A DNA stretch of 18,970 nt from JACZXC01 sp036447375 (GTDB lineage: Bacteria > Myxococcota_A > UBA9160 > SMWR01). The notes below the pieces were generated by a model. It was not told the DNA's origin. It searched no databases and was given only the letters and a program-made list of their open reading frames with translations. Location: the NCBI GenBank assembly GCA_036447375.1, contig JAZFUU010000117.1:1-18970 (forward strand), written 5' to 3'. A program made the position numbers and the translations under genes. How positions within the stretch are numbered: the first letter of the stretch is position 1; each line of letters starts with the position of its first letter. This document shows, piece by piece, positions 7,760 through 15,344 of the stretch.

Positions 7760-8676
7760 GACGGCGGTGGCGACTCCAATGCCGTTCCGGTCATCCGGCG
7801 GGTGAAGACGCCGCCCAGGCTGAAGATGATGCCCATCTCGAGGGTACGAACGGCGGTGGCGGCAATCACGGCATCGGACACAGCGAAGCCGGTGGCGTGG
7901 GCCAGGCCTCCGATCAAGAGCTCCCGGATCCCGATTCCGCCGGGGGTGATCGGGGCCAGGCGGGTCAGGACGATTGCGGTGCTGAAGACCACGCAATCCG
8001 CAAACTCCACGTCCGTCGGACCCAGGGCGAAACAGAGATTCAGACTCGCCGCGTGGGTCAGCAAAATAGCCGCCTGAAGCAGGGCGACGCCCGGCCACGC
8101 GCGTCGAACGACGGCGGGCGACACCGCGTCCGCCGGAATCCACCGGCCTCCGAAACGACGCGCCGTTTTCTCGGGCAGGAGCAGGAGGGCGCCAGACGCG
8201 ACCATCAACGCGAAGGTCGCGCCGAGAGGTCCGACAACACTCTCGGGATGCCGCGCGAGAAGGACCGCGAACCCGATCGCGCCGTTGGTGGTGAGAAACA
8301 TGACCATCAGCGATATCTGTCCCATGGCAAAGGAGCCGTAGGGGAAGGAGTGCACGCGCTTGAGATACACGGCCTTCGCCACCAATCCAGCCGAGAAGGG
8401 CAGATAGTTGGAAAGCGATACCAACGTGACGATCCGGAACCAGTCCGAGGCCGACGCCGAGACTCCGAGGCAACGGAACAGCCGCTGGTTGGCGAGGCTG
8501 CTGAGGGCGAGGATGGTGAGGATGAGTCCTGCTACCGCTGCGAAGGTGAGGGGTCGGAGGGCATAGGTCTCGGCGATGTAGGATCTTTGCCCGACGAGAA
8601 ACGCCGCGAATCCGCCCAACACGGCCACGGTGAGCAGCGGAGGTACAAGTCGGTAGAAGCGGCCGCGAGCCGGCAT
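7756..8676 (-). CDS. UPF0104 / lysylphosphatidylglycerol-synthase-TM-like flippase (AglD-type)
   Basis: A 306-residue integral membrane protein with about eight helices. The family signature PITPGGIGIRELLIGGL (242-258) is clear, as is the earlier LSNYLPFSAGLVAKAVYLKR segment (88-107). Members include the flippase half of MprF and the archaeal AglD-related proteins, and are linked to lipid or glycolipid translocation. There is no C-terminal GNAT or synthetase-like domain. The start ATG (8676-8674) overlaps the stop of the upstream membrane-protein gene as TGATG, a mark of translational coupling. The pairing with a GT-C-like protein points to export or assembly of a lipid-linked sugar. Confidence 0.85.
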   Translation of the reverse strand: MPARGRFYRLVPPLLTVAVLGGFAAFLVGQRSYIAETYALRPLTFAAVAGLILTILALSSLANQRLFRCLGVSASASDWFRIVTLVSLSNYLPFSAGLVAKAVYLKRVHSFPYGSFAMGQISLMVMFLTTNGAIGFAVLLARHPESVVGPLGATFALMVASGALLLLPEKTARRFGGRWIPADAVSPAVVRRAWPGVALLQAAILLTHAASLNLCFALGPTDVEFADCVVFSTAIVLTRLAPITPGGIGIRELLIGGLAHATGFAVSDAVIAATAVRTLEMGIIFSLGGVFTRRMTGTALESPPPS

Positions 8677-10715
8677 CAACGTGGGGCGGTCCGCGACGTA
8701 TCGGGAGCGGATCGTACCCAGATCTCGCGGTCCACTCCCCGGAGGGTTCGCCGGAAGCCGGCACTCTCCAGCGTCGCGCGCGTCTCGGTGGCGAGCTCCG
8801 AGTTGCGGAGACAGACCGCCTTCACGTCGAAGCGATCGAGGCCGGCTCGGAACTGGATCATCGAAAAGCCGCTCACCGGTGTCCCGGCGACGAAATGGGT
8901 CATGGCCTGGCGCAGCTCGGGCTCGCCGGATTCCAGGTGGCGAGACTGGAACCCCAGATACGCACTGCGCACCATGACGGCGAAGGCGTGGTTGTGGAAT
9001 GTCGGAATCCAGGTGCTGACCTCCGGGGGTGCGAGGACCTGCGCCCCGGCACCCGCGCTGCTGTTGATCGCGGCGGCCCAGCGGTAGGAATCCTGCGGAA
9101 CTTTCAGACGGGGCCAGCCGATGTGCATCTCCGCCCAGACGCCGCGGTTCAATTCGCTGAGGGCGCTGAAGCGCGGAATGGCCCCGGCGAAGACGGCCAG
9201 CGCAACCAGGCAGCCCAGACGACTGGCGACCCGCCGCCATCCGCGCCCCCCCGCCTGGAGAGGAGCGGTCAGCACCATGGCCATCAGAATCGGGACGGGC
9301 ATGGCCCACATGCTGCGCCAATAGGAGGGCCCGGTCAGGTTCGCTTTCACCCATTCGGCGCTGTACGGGTTCAGGAGAACCAGCGTGACCGCCAGGGGAA
9401 CGGCGATCGCAAAACGCCGAGCCAGACCGCGCGGACAGCAGGCCCAGGCCGTCAGGATCGAGGCGATCCCGAAAGCCAGAAGCCGGGACTCGCCCAGGGT
9501 CCGGCTCAACGCGTCCTGAAGCAGGACTCCGGCGGCGATGGGTTCTGCGGTCGCTTCGAAGGTTCCGGCGAGCTGACTCTTGAGCAGAACACCTGCAGCC
9601 AGCACGTAGAGGGAGGCCGTCGCCCCGAGGGCCAGCGTCTGCAGACTCCGTCGCGTGGGGGGAAGTGCGCACGCCATGGCGGCGAGCGCGCCGGCGGGTG
9701 CGGCCCAGACCGCGGAAGAGCTCATGCCCACCGCCGCGATCTGAGCGGCGGCGAGCCAGAGCCAGGCAATGACGCTGGGTCGCATCGCAAAGCGAAGGGC
9801 GTAGGCGTACACCAGCGGCATGAAGACGAAGAGGAAGATTCCCTTGCCCTGCCAGAGCCTCACGAAGGCGAAGTTTCCGTACCAGCGGTGGGTTTCTCCG
9901 GCCGCCACCAGCACAAATACCAACGCCGCGACTCCCCACAGCCAGGTGCGCGGCGTGAGTATTCGAAACAGCCGGGCATGGGCCACGGGAACCAGGAGTG
10001 CCGCCAGGGCGGCCGAGATCCAGTGAAAGCAGGTAATGGCGGGGATGCCCGTCAGGAATGAGATCGCGCCATTCCAGAGCTCATAGCTGTGGAGACGGTG
10101 TGCCGGCAGGTACATCGGCAGACCCGAGATACCGAGAAGTGTGTCACCGCTCAGGAGGGCCCGCTGCGGAAAATCGGCGGCGGTTACCGCGACGTTCACA
10201 TAGAAGGCGTCGTCGATATCCGGGCGGTGGCAGATGAGGGTGAGAATCGCGCAGCCGAGGGCGAGTACTCCGAGCCCGAACTCCGCGCGTCGCCCGCCTG
10301 AGGCGGGCTCTGTGGCCGGCGGCGGCGGCGTCAGAAACACTCCCGCGGCGGCGCCCAGGATCGCGATCGCGCACCACCAGAGCACGACGGGATCGCCGCT
10401 GAGGGCGTAGGCCGCGGTCGCGACGGCCCCCAGTGCGATGCCGATGCCCGGAAGAGCCGGAGGTCGCCAAGGCTGGGAGGAGGGCGGTGAGACTCGGGCC
10501 TCCGGGGCCTGGGCGGAGACGCGCCGCCGGTTCCGCCAGGCGATCCAGCCGACCGCGGCCAGCGTCAGAGCGACCCCATAGACGGCGATCAGCGCGACCA
10601 GCGAGCCGCCCAGGGCGACGGTGGCGTGGGAGCAGAGCGTCCACAGGGCAAACCCGAAACAGGCTGCATCGACCAGCCTACTCGAGAGCGGAGAACTCGA
10701 GACGAGAGGTCGCAC
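8676..10715 (-). CDS. Large polytopic membrane protein, GT-C-like (possibly DUF6077-type)
   Basis: A 679-residue protein with roughly a dozen hydrophobic segments and a soluble C-terminal part from about 560. After the membrane helix ending near residue 163 comes HRPDIDDAFY (Asp166, Asp168, Asp169). An acidic pair in the first large outer loop is the usual metal or sugar-phosphate site of GT-C glycosyltransferases that use polyprenyl-linked donors. The later segment LTGPSYWRSMWAMPVPI resembles the DUF6077 type, a resemblance recalled rather than searched. The start is GTG, five bases after the quinoprotein gene's stop and without a Shine-Dalgarno, so it is probably translated by coupling; the stop overlaps the flippase start. 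Transfer of a sugar outside the membrane is plausible but unproven. Confidence 0.72.
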   Translation of the reverse strand: MRPLVSSSPLSSRLVDAACFGFALWTLCSHATVALGGSLVALIAVYGVALTLAAVGWIAWRNRRRVSAQAPEARVSPPSSQPWRPPALPGIGIALGAVATAAYALSGDPVVLWWCAIAILGAAAGVFLTPPPPATEPASGGRRAEFGLGVLALGCAILTLICHRPDIDDAFYVNVAVTAADFPQRALLSGDTLLGISGLPMYLPAHRLHSYELWNGAISFLTGIPAITCFHWISAALAALLVPVAHARLFRILTPRTWLWGVAALVFVLVAAGETHRWYGNFAFVRLWQGKGIFLFVFMPLVYAYALRFAMRPSVIAWLWLAAAQIAAVGMSSSAVWAAPAGALAAMACALPPTRRSLQTLALGATASLYVLAAGVLLKSQLAGTFEATAEPIAAGVLLQDALSRTLGESRLLAFGIASILTAWACCPRGLARRFAIAVPLAVTLVLLNPYSAEWVKANLTGPSYWRSMWAMPVPILMAMVLTAPLQAGGRGWRRVASRLGCLVALAVFAGAIPRFSALSELNRGVWAEMHIGWPRLKVPQDSYRWAAAINSSAGAGAQVLAPPEVSTWIPTFHNHAFAVMVRSAYLGFQSRHLESGEPELRQAMTHFVAGTPVSGFSMIQFRAGLDRFDVKAVCLRNSELATETRATLESAGFRRTLRGVDREIWVRSAPDTSRTAPR

Positions 10716-10720
10716 GGAAT

Positions 10721-11896
10721 TCAGTCGCCGAAGGCGATGCGGTAGACGGCGCTGGCAAAGTCGTCGGAAATGTAGAAGGCGCCATCCGGTCCCTGAGCGA
10801 CATCGACGGGACGGCCGATGACGTTGTCGTCGAATTCGAAGCCCACCGCGAAGTCCCGCTCCTCGATGCTTCCATCCTTACGCCAGTGGAGGGACACGAC
10901 GCGGTATCCGTCCTTGCGCGTCCGGTTCCACGAGCCGTGAAGCGCGACCAGCGCTGCGTCGTGGAATCCGGGCGGGGCGCCCTGGCTGCGAACGAAGGCG
11001 ATTCCCAGGGGCGAGTTGTGGGCCCGAAAGCCGTGCACCGGGGGGATCGATGCCCGGATTCGATCGCCCTGTCCGTCACCGTAATCCGGGTCCTCGACCC
11101 GGTCGCCATTGGCATAGGGCCAGCCATAGAAGCCACCCTTCACGATGAGGTTGAGTTCGCAGGGCGGGAAATCGTCTCCGAGCAGGTCTCGACCGTTGTC
11201 GGTGGCGTAGAGCTCTCCGGACCCGGGTCGCCAGTCGAAGCCGACGGCGTTCCGGAGCCCGGTGGCGTAGATCTCCTCGCCGCTGCCGTCGGGGCGATAT
11301 CGCACGATCGCGGCGCGGCGTGGATCCTTCTCCTCGCAGACATTGCAGCTCGATCCCAACGAGAGGTACATCCAGCCGTCGGGCCCGAACCGGAGGCTGC
11401 GGGTCCAGTGGCCTCCCTTGGGCAGCCCCGTGACGATGCGTTCGTAGGGCCCCTCGACCGCCCGCTGCCGACCGTCGAAGCGGATTCGTCCCACCGCGTC
11501 GGCCTCCGCGATGTAGAGCCAACCCCCGTGAAAGTCCATCCCGTGGGGTCGATTCAGGCCCTCGATCAGCACCCTATGACCGTCGGCCCGGCCGTCGCCG
11601 TCCTCGTCGCGCTCGATCAACTCGATGCGGTCGTGGCGCGACAGGCTGACGAGGAGGTCTCCGGAGGGCGCGAATCGCAGAAATCGCGCCGACGGCAGCC
11701 CCTGGGCGTAGATTCCGATCGCGAACCCCTCGGGCACACGGATTCGCTCCGAGAAACCCTCCTCCTCTGGGGCGGCACCGCGCCCGAACACGAGGTGCAG
11801 GAGCGGTGTGTTCACGGCCCACCGCTCCGGCATCAGCGCGCAGGCGCCCGAGACCACGGCCAGGGTCAGGCCGATTGCGATCGCGAGTTTTCTCAC
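10721..11896 (-). CDS. Sorbosone/glucose dehydrogenase-like quinoprotein (PQQ-type beta-propeller), exported
   Basis: A 391-residue protein with an N-terminal export signal (MRKLAIAIGLTLAVVSGACA) and possibly a lipid-anchored Cys19, although the lipobox is poor. The rest is a six-bladed propeller of the soluble quinoprotein glucose dehydrogenase / sorbosone dehydrogenase family: RPHGMDF (117-122, His118), GGHWTRSLRFGPDG (161-174, His163), GLRNAVGFDW (213-222), ATDNGRD (231-237) and GFYGWPY (255-261). A calcium-type DEDGDGRAD loop lies at 97-105. The family oxidises sugars or alcohols in the periplasm with PQQ; the substrate is unknown and some relatives are not proven enzymes. The GTG start is chosen because GGAGG lies four bases upstream and it puts the signal peptide at the N-terminus. 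It leads an apparent operon with the two membrane-protein genes. Confidence 0.87.
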   Translation of the reverse strand: MRKLAIAIGLTLAVVSGACALMPERWAVNTPLLHLVFGRGAAPEEEGFSERIRVPEGFAIGIYAQGLPSARFLRFAPSGDLLVSLSRHDRIELIERDEDGDGRADGHRVLIEGLNRPHGMDFHGGWLYIAEADAVGRIRFDGRQRAVEGPYERIVTGLPKGGHWTRSLRFGPDGWMYLSLGSSCNVCEEKDPRRAAIVRYRPDGSGEEIYATGLRNAVGFDWRPGSGELYATDNGRDLLGDDFPPCELNLIVKGGFYGWPYANGDRVEDPDYGDGQGDRIRASIPPVHGFRAHNSPLGIAFVRSQGAPPGFHDAALVALHGSWNRTRKDGYRVVSLHWRKDGSIEERDFAVGFEFDDNVIGRPVDVAQGPDGAFYISDDFASAVYRIAFGD

Positions 11897-11918
11897 GGGT
11901 CCTCCGTCGGCGTCCCGA

Positions 11919-11947
11919 AATATCCCCATCTCCGGCGGCTTTGCCAC
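11919..11947 (-). promoter_or_regulatory. Possible promoter of the quinoprotein-membrane protein-flippase operon
   Basis: On the minus strand GTGGCA (11947-11942) and GATATT (11924-11919) are 17 bases apart, each matching four of six consensus positions. The start of the quinoprotein gene lies 22 bases downstream of the -10. The divergent spacer 11897-12054 otherwise shows no strong structure. Confidence 0.33.
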
Positions 11948-12054
11948 AGCCGGGACGGGCTCCGCCTCAGCCGGGCCTCGGAGGCTCGAACCTGGGGGGT
12001 TGACGCCGGGGCCTCGCTGGCGCACTCCTATGCGCTCGCAGGAGGCCTAGATCG

Positions 12055-12384
12055 ATGGTTCGACGGATTCAGAAGGGCGATCTCGTCCAGGTGATCGCGG
12101 GTGCGGATCGCGGAAAGCAAGGGCGCATCCTCGCCGTAGATTCCCGACGACGTCGGGTTCGGGTCGAGAAAGTACGCATGCAGAAGCGCCATCTGAAGGC
12201 CGGACGCAAGGGTGCGCGTTCGGGCGGCGTGGTCGAGCAGGAGGGATATATCGACGCATCCAACGTGATGCTCGTGGATCCCAGCTCGAATCAGCCCAGT
12301 CGTGTACGCATACGACGGGAAGGCGACCAGAGGGTGCGCAGCTTCGCGCGAAGCGGCGAGGACGTACCCCAACCGGCGTCCTGA
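12055..12384 (+). CDS. rplX: 50S ribosomal protein L24
   Basis: A 109-residue L24 of normal length. The N-terminal KOW motif is complete (RIQKGDLVQVIAGADRGKQGRILAV, 4-28). GGVVEQEGYIDASNVMLVDP (57-76) corresponds to the conserved SNVML block of L24. L24 binds 23S rRNA and starts large-subunit assembly. GGAGG lies ten bases before the ATG. Unusually, the gene is not among the L14-L24-L5-S14 genes of the spc operon; it sits alone with L33 and a ferredoxin gene. The C-terminal tail after about residue 85 is basic and then polar and looks lineage-specific. It may be the only L24 or a second copy; that cannot be decided from this window. Confidence 0.93.
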   Translation: MVRRIQKGDLVQVIAGADRGKQGRILAVDSRRRRVRVEKVRMQKRHLKAGRKGARSGGVVEQEGYIDASNVMLVDPSSNQPSRVRIRREGDQRVRSFARSGEDVPQPAS

Positions 12385-12402
12385 TCCCGGGAGGTTTGAC
12401 CG

Positions 12403-12573
12403 ATGGCGAAGAAAGGCAAACGCGACAAGATCAAGCTCGAATCGACCGCGGGCACGGGTCACTTCTATACGACCGAGAAGAACAAGACGAATACTCCGGG
12501 TAAGCTCGAGATGAAAAAATACGATCCAGTCGTTCGCAAGCACGTGATCTACAAGGAAACCAAACTGAAGTAG
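12403..12573 (+). CDS. rpmG: 50S ribosomal protein L33 (cysteine-free type)
   Basis: A 56-residue protein, the usual L33 length. The sequence is easily recognised: DKIKLESTAGTGHFYTTEKN (8-27) and KYDPVVRKHVIYKE (39-52). It lacks all four zinc-ribbon cysteines, so it is the zinc-independent (C-minus) form found in many proteobacteria. A strong GGGAGG lies eight bases before the ATG, and the gene begins 18 bases after L24, so the two are surely co-transcribed. L33 usually pairs with L28 or with the tRNA-secE-nusG cluster; L24 is not its common partner. Confidence 0.96.
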   Translation: MAKKGKRDKIKLESTAGTGHFYTTEKNKTNTPGKLEMKKYDPVVRKHVIYKETKLK

Positions 12574-12629
12574 CGTCTTGTCGGTGTGCGGATCGAGGCA
12601 CCGGATCTTCTCTGACGAAAGGCGGAACG

Positions 12630-12983
12630 ATGACCTGGGTGATTACGAAGCTCTGCCGAGACTGCGTCGACGAATCCTGCGTCGAGGTGTGTCCCGTGGA
12701 CTGCATCTACCAGTACGACGGCGACGATGCGAAAAATTTCCCCGTCCAGCTGTACATCGATCCCGAAGAGTGCATCAACTGTGGCGTCTGCGAGCCCGAA
12801 TGCCCCTGGGAGGCGATTTTCGAGGACGAGCAAGTCCCCGAAATTTTCACCGAGGACACCGCCCTCAACGCAAAGATCCTCGACGTGAAGGACCAGTTCT
12901 CGGTGCCCGAAGTCGGAGAGAAGCCGAAGCCGACGCCGGAACAGATCGAAGAAAACAAGAAGAAGTGGGGTTATACCGCCTAG
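12630..12983 (+). CDS. fdxA: FdxA-type ferredoxin (7Fe or 2[4Fe-4S])
   Basis: A 117-residue electron carrier. The first cysteine group is C9-x2-C12-x4-C17-x3-C21P with Cys25 following, and the second is C48-x2-C51-x2-C54-x3-C58P. This is the same spacing as Azotobacter FdI/FdxA, which carries one [3Fe-4S] and one [4Fe-4S] cluster. The stretch CVEVCPVDCIY and the block after the second motif (EAIFEDEQVPE) also match that family. The C-terminal extension ends in a lysine- and proline-rich tail. A Shine-Dalgarno-like AAGGCGGA precedes the ATG. The gene lies 56 bases after L33 and may share its transcript. Its stop overlaps the aroE stop in the palindrome CTAG. The partner enzymes are unknown. 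Confidence 0.93.
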   Translation: MTWVITKLCRDCVDESCVEVCPVDCIYQYDGDDAKNFPVQLYIDPEECINCGVCEPECPWEAIFEDEQVPEIFTEDTALNAKILDVKDQFSVPEVGEKPKPTPEQIEENKKKWGYTA

Positions 12984-13843
12984 CCCTCCGCGTTTTCGCC
13001 GCCACGGGAATCGAAGGCTTCCGCCATCACCCGAATGGGTGCCTCCCGCCCCGACCACAGCGCGAGCTGTTCCGCGGCCTGATAGACCAGCATCCACTTT
13101 CCCGAGATGGTGCGGGCGCCGCGTTGCTCCGCGTCGCGGAGGAGCCGGGTTCTCTCGGGTTCGTATACCGCGTCCATCACGATCGACTCGCTCGCGATGG
13201 CGGAGGATTCCACGGGCGACTCGTCGCGGCCGAGGCCCACGGACGTGGTGTTGACCAGCAACTCGTGAGGGGTTCCGCTCAGATCCGACAGCGGGCCGGC
13301 TCCGTCGGCCCCGAGTTCGTCGGCGACGGCTGTGGCACGGGCCGGAGTGCGGTTCAGTACCACGACCCGGGCGCCGCGTGCGATGAGTGCAACCACCAGG
13401 GCGCGGGCCGTCCCCCCGGCCCCCAACACCACAGCCCGCACGCCCTTCAGTTCGACTTCGGCTTCCAGGGCCCGGATGGCGCCCAACCCGTCGGTGTTGG
13501 TTCCCACCAGGCGGTGGCCGGTTCGAGTCACCGTGTTGACGGCTCCAATCCGCCGCGCGGTTTCGTCCACCTCATCCAGATGCTCCATCACCGCCAGCTT
13601 GTGGGGAATCGAGACCGCCAGCTGGCGCAGGCCGAGTCCCCGGGCTCCGTCCATGGCCCGGCCCAGATGCTCGGGTGGGACGTCGAAGGGCAGGTATACG
13701 GCGTCCAGGCCCAGGGCCGCGAAGGCGGCGTTGTGCATCGCCGGTGAGCGGGTATGCGAGGCCGGGTGCAGCACGATGCCGCACACGGTCGTGGCCCCGG
13801 AGAGGGACGGGGTCAGGTTGGGCTTCCGACGAGCGTCCGCCAC
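12980..13843 (-). CDS. aroE: Shikimate dehydrogenase
   Basis: A 287-residue enzyme that reduces 3-dehydroshikimate to shikimate with NADPH in aromatic amino acid synthesis. Visible sites: the substrate-binding HTRSPAMHN (30-38), catalytic Lys82 in SIPHK, GAVNTV (100-105), TNTDG with Asp118 (115-119), the Rossmann GAGGTA (141-146), the NADP-preferring NRT (164-166), VNTTSVGL (197-204) and YQAAEQ (254-259). The first Ser of the usual HSxSP is Thr31, a conservative change. The start is GTG with GGGAGGA six bases upstream. It is divergent from purE and converges with the ferredoxin gene; no other shikimate gene is nearby. Confidence 0.95.
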   Translation of the reverse strand: MADARRKPNLTPSLSGATTVCGIVLHPASHTRSPAMHNAAFAALGLDAVYLPFDVPPEHLGRAMDGARGLGLRQLAVSIPHKLAVMEHLDEVDETARRIGAVNTVTRTGHRLVGTNTDGLGAIRALEAEVELKGVRAVVLGAGGTARALVVALIARGARVVVLNRTPARATAVADELGADGAGPLSDLSGTPHELLVNTTSVGLGRDESPVESSAIASESIVMDAVYEPERTRLLRDAEQRGARTISGKWMLVYQAAEQLALWSGREAPIRVMAEAFDSRGGENAEG

Positions 13844-13920
13844 CCGGATCCTCCCGGCGGTGAGTTTGGTCAGGGGCTGGCGGAGCCTATCCCATTTCGG
13901 TTCCCCGGCCTCTACACTGG

Positions 13921-13940
13921 CCCGGACCCACCGATCCGGG
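13921..13940 (+). repeat. Small inverted repeat in the aroE-purE spacer
   Basis: CCCGGA (13921-13926) pairs with TCCGGG (13935-13940) around an 8-base loop, just before the tandem palindrome. It could be a hairpin in the purE leader RNA or part of a regulator site. Confidence 0.3.
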
Positions 13941-13948
13941 AGCTCGAC

Positions 13949-13979
13949 GATCTGGGGCCAGAAGATCTGGGGGCCAGAA
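13949..13979 (+). repeat. Tandem imperfect palindromes upstream of purE (candidate operator)
   Basis: Two adjacent copies, GATCTGGGGCCAGAA (13949-13963) and GATCTGGGGGCCAGAA (13964-13979), differ only by one extra G. Each has inverted ends TCTGG...CCAGA. They lie in the 191-base spacer between divergent aroE and purE, 56 bases before the purE start. Head-to-tail copies of a dyad suit a dimeric regulator, but no regulator can be named. Confidence 0.45.
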
Positions 13980-14034
13980 CTCGAAGCGGGTGCCGGGCCC
14001 GTGAGATGGCCTCGGTGGCAGAGGAGGAAGCGGC

Positions 14035-14517
14035 GTGGCGAATCCGCTGGTTGCGATCATCATGGGCAGCCGAAGCGACTGGGAGGTGATGCGCGGGGCC
14101 GAGACCGCGCTGGATTCCCTGGACATTCCCTGTGACTGCCGGGTGATCTCCGCGCATCGAACGCCGGACCGCCTGACGGCGTTCATCGCAGCTGCCGAGG
14201 AGCAGGGAATCGAAGTCATCATCGCGGGTGCGGGCGGAGCTGCCCACCTCGCCGGGGTGACCGCAGCCCACACCCTCCTGCCCGTGCTCGGCGTTCCCGT
14301 CGACAGCTCGCCCCTCAACGGCTTCGACGCGTTGCTCGCCACGGTTCAGATGCCGGGCGGTATTCCGGTGGCGACCTTCGGTGTCGGAAAATCCGGTGCG
14401 AAGAACGCGGCGTTGTTCGCCGCTGCGATCCTGGCGCGATCCGATCCCGATATTCTCGAAAAGCTGGCGAAGTATCGCGAGGCCGAGTCCGCGGCGGTTC
14501 CGGAGCGCCCGGCCTGA
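14035..14517 (+). CDS. purE: N5-carboxyaminoimidazole ribonucleotide mutase (class I PurE)
   Basis: A 160-residue enzyme of purine synthesis that converts N5-CAIR to CAIR in the cytosol. Signatures: IIMGSRSDWEVM (8-19), SAHRTPDR with catalytic His41 (39-46), AGAGGAAHLAG (64-74), where the common Pro after HL is Ala73, and VDSSPLNGFDALLATVQMPGG (89-109). The length and the SAHRTP motif indicate the bacterial class I mutase, which normally needs PurK to supply N5-CAIR; no purK is next to it. The start is GTG with GAGGAGGA seven bases upstream. Seven bases separate its stop from the stop of the converging uracil-DNA glycosylase gene. Confidence 0.95.
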   Translation: MANPLVAIIMGSRSDWEVMRGAETALDSLDIPCDCRVISAHRTPDRLTAFIAAAEEQGIEVIIAGAGGAAHLAGVTAAHTLLPVLGVPVDSSPLNGFDALLATVQMPGGIPVATFGVGKSGAKNAALFAAAILARSDPDILEKLAKYREAESAAVPERPA

Positions 14518-14524
14518 GCCGACA

Positions 14525-15307
14525 TCACTCCCGACTTCGCTCCAGAGCGGCCTTCAGATCCTCCCACACCCATCGTCGATTCTCGGCGGTGTATTGGCGC
14601 AGGATGAAGGCGGGATGGAAGGTGGGCATCAACGGGATTCCGTGGACCTCGTGCCAGATTCCCCGGGTCCGGGTGATGGCGACGTCCCGGCCCAGCAGCA
14701 GGCTCGTGGCGGGCTTGCCCAGGGCGACGATCACCCGAGGCCGCACGGCGGCGATCTGACCCTCGAGGAAGGGACGGCAGGTTGCCGCTTCGTCCGGCAG
14801 CGGGTTGCGGTTCTTGGGCGGTCGACACTTGACGATATTGCAGATGTAGACGCTGGAGCGGGGGATTCCCAGACCCTTCTCGATCATCTGGGTGAGCAGT
14901 TCACCGGCCCGGCCCACGAAGGGCACGCCCCGTCGGTCCTCTTCGGCGCCAGGCCCTTCACCCACGAACATCAGGTCGGCATTCGGGTCGCCGTCACCAA
15001 ACACGATGCGGTTGCGGCCTCGGCTGAGTGGACAGCGGGTGCATTCGCCGAGGACCTCCCGAACCTCGTCGAGGGACGGCGACTCGCCCCAGGGCCGTAC
15101 TCCATCGAGACTCGGTTCGATCGGGTGCCCCGAAGTCCCGTCGGATCGCGGCGGCGGCGCCCGCTCGTCATCGGGCGGGCCCTTCGGCATCCGGGGGAGT
15201 TGGTCGACGCCCTCCTCGACGAGTTCCGAGACCAGAGCGCGTGCCGATGCCACCAGCCCGCGGGCTTCCTGAGCCCATGTTTTTTCCGGTCCGCCGTTGG
15301 CCCGCAT
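14525..15307 (-). CDS. Uracil-DNA glycosylase, family 4 (iron-sulfur)
   Basis: A 260-residue repair enzyme that removes uracil from DNA. Four cysteines in the family's cluster pattern (Cys89, Cys92, Cys161, Cys177) would hold a [4Fe-4S] cluster. Motif A is GEGPGAEEDRRGVPFVGRAG (116-135) and the later active-site motif is HPAF (231-234). VKCRPPKNRNP (159-169) is typical. The first 80 or so residues are a poorly conserved, proline- and charge-rich extension, as in other members of the SPO1-polymerase-like subgroup. GGAG lies eight bases before the ATG. It follows the multihaem gene by 37 bases on the same strand, so it may be read from the same transcript, although the functions look unrelated. 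Confidence 0.93.
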   Translation of the reverse strand: MRANGGPEKTWAQEARGLVASARALVSELVEEGVDQLPRMPKGPPDDERAPPPRSDGTSGHPIEPSLDGVRPWGESPSLDEVREVLGECTRCPLSRGRNRIVFGDGDPNADLMFVGEGPGAEEDRRGVPFVGRAGELLTQMIEKGLGIPRSSVYICNIVKCRPPKNRNPLPDEAATCRPFLEGQIAAVRPRVIVALGKPATSLLLGRDVAITRTRGIWHEVHGIPLMPTFHPAFILRQYTAENRRWVWEDLKAALERSRE

Positions 15308-15344
15308 GCTTCAGGCTCCCTCGTCGCGAGGGGACATAGCGGGG

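Noticed and set aside
8676..9939. N-terminal extension of the flippase frame over the upstream membrane-protein gene
   Set aside because: The extension is Arg-rich and lies inside the well-supported 679-residue gene; the TGATG overlap and the family's length place the start at 8676.
12000..12034. Possible promoter for the L24 gene (TTGACG at 12000 and TATGCG at 12029)
   Set aside because: The spacing of 23 bases is too long for a sigma70 promoter, and no better -10 lies at the right distance.
12030..12050. Six-codon mini-ORF just before the L24 gene
   Set aside because: It has no ribosome-binding site of its own and overlaps the L24 Shine-Dalgarno; too short to support as a leader peptide.
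12573..12630. Short hairpin (CGGTG...CACCG) between the L33 and ferredoxin genes
   Set aside because: A five-base stem with a large loop and no T run; not convincing as a terminator.
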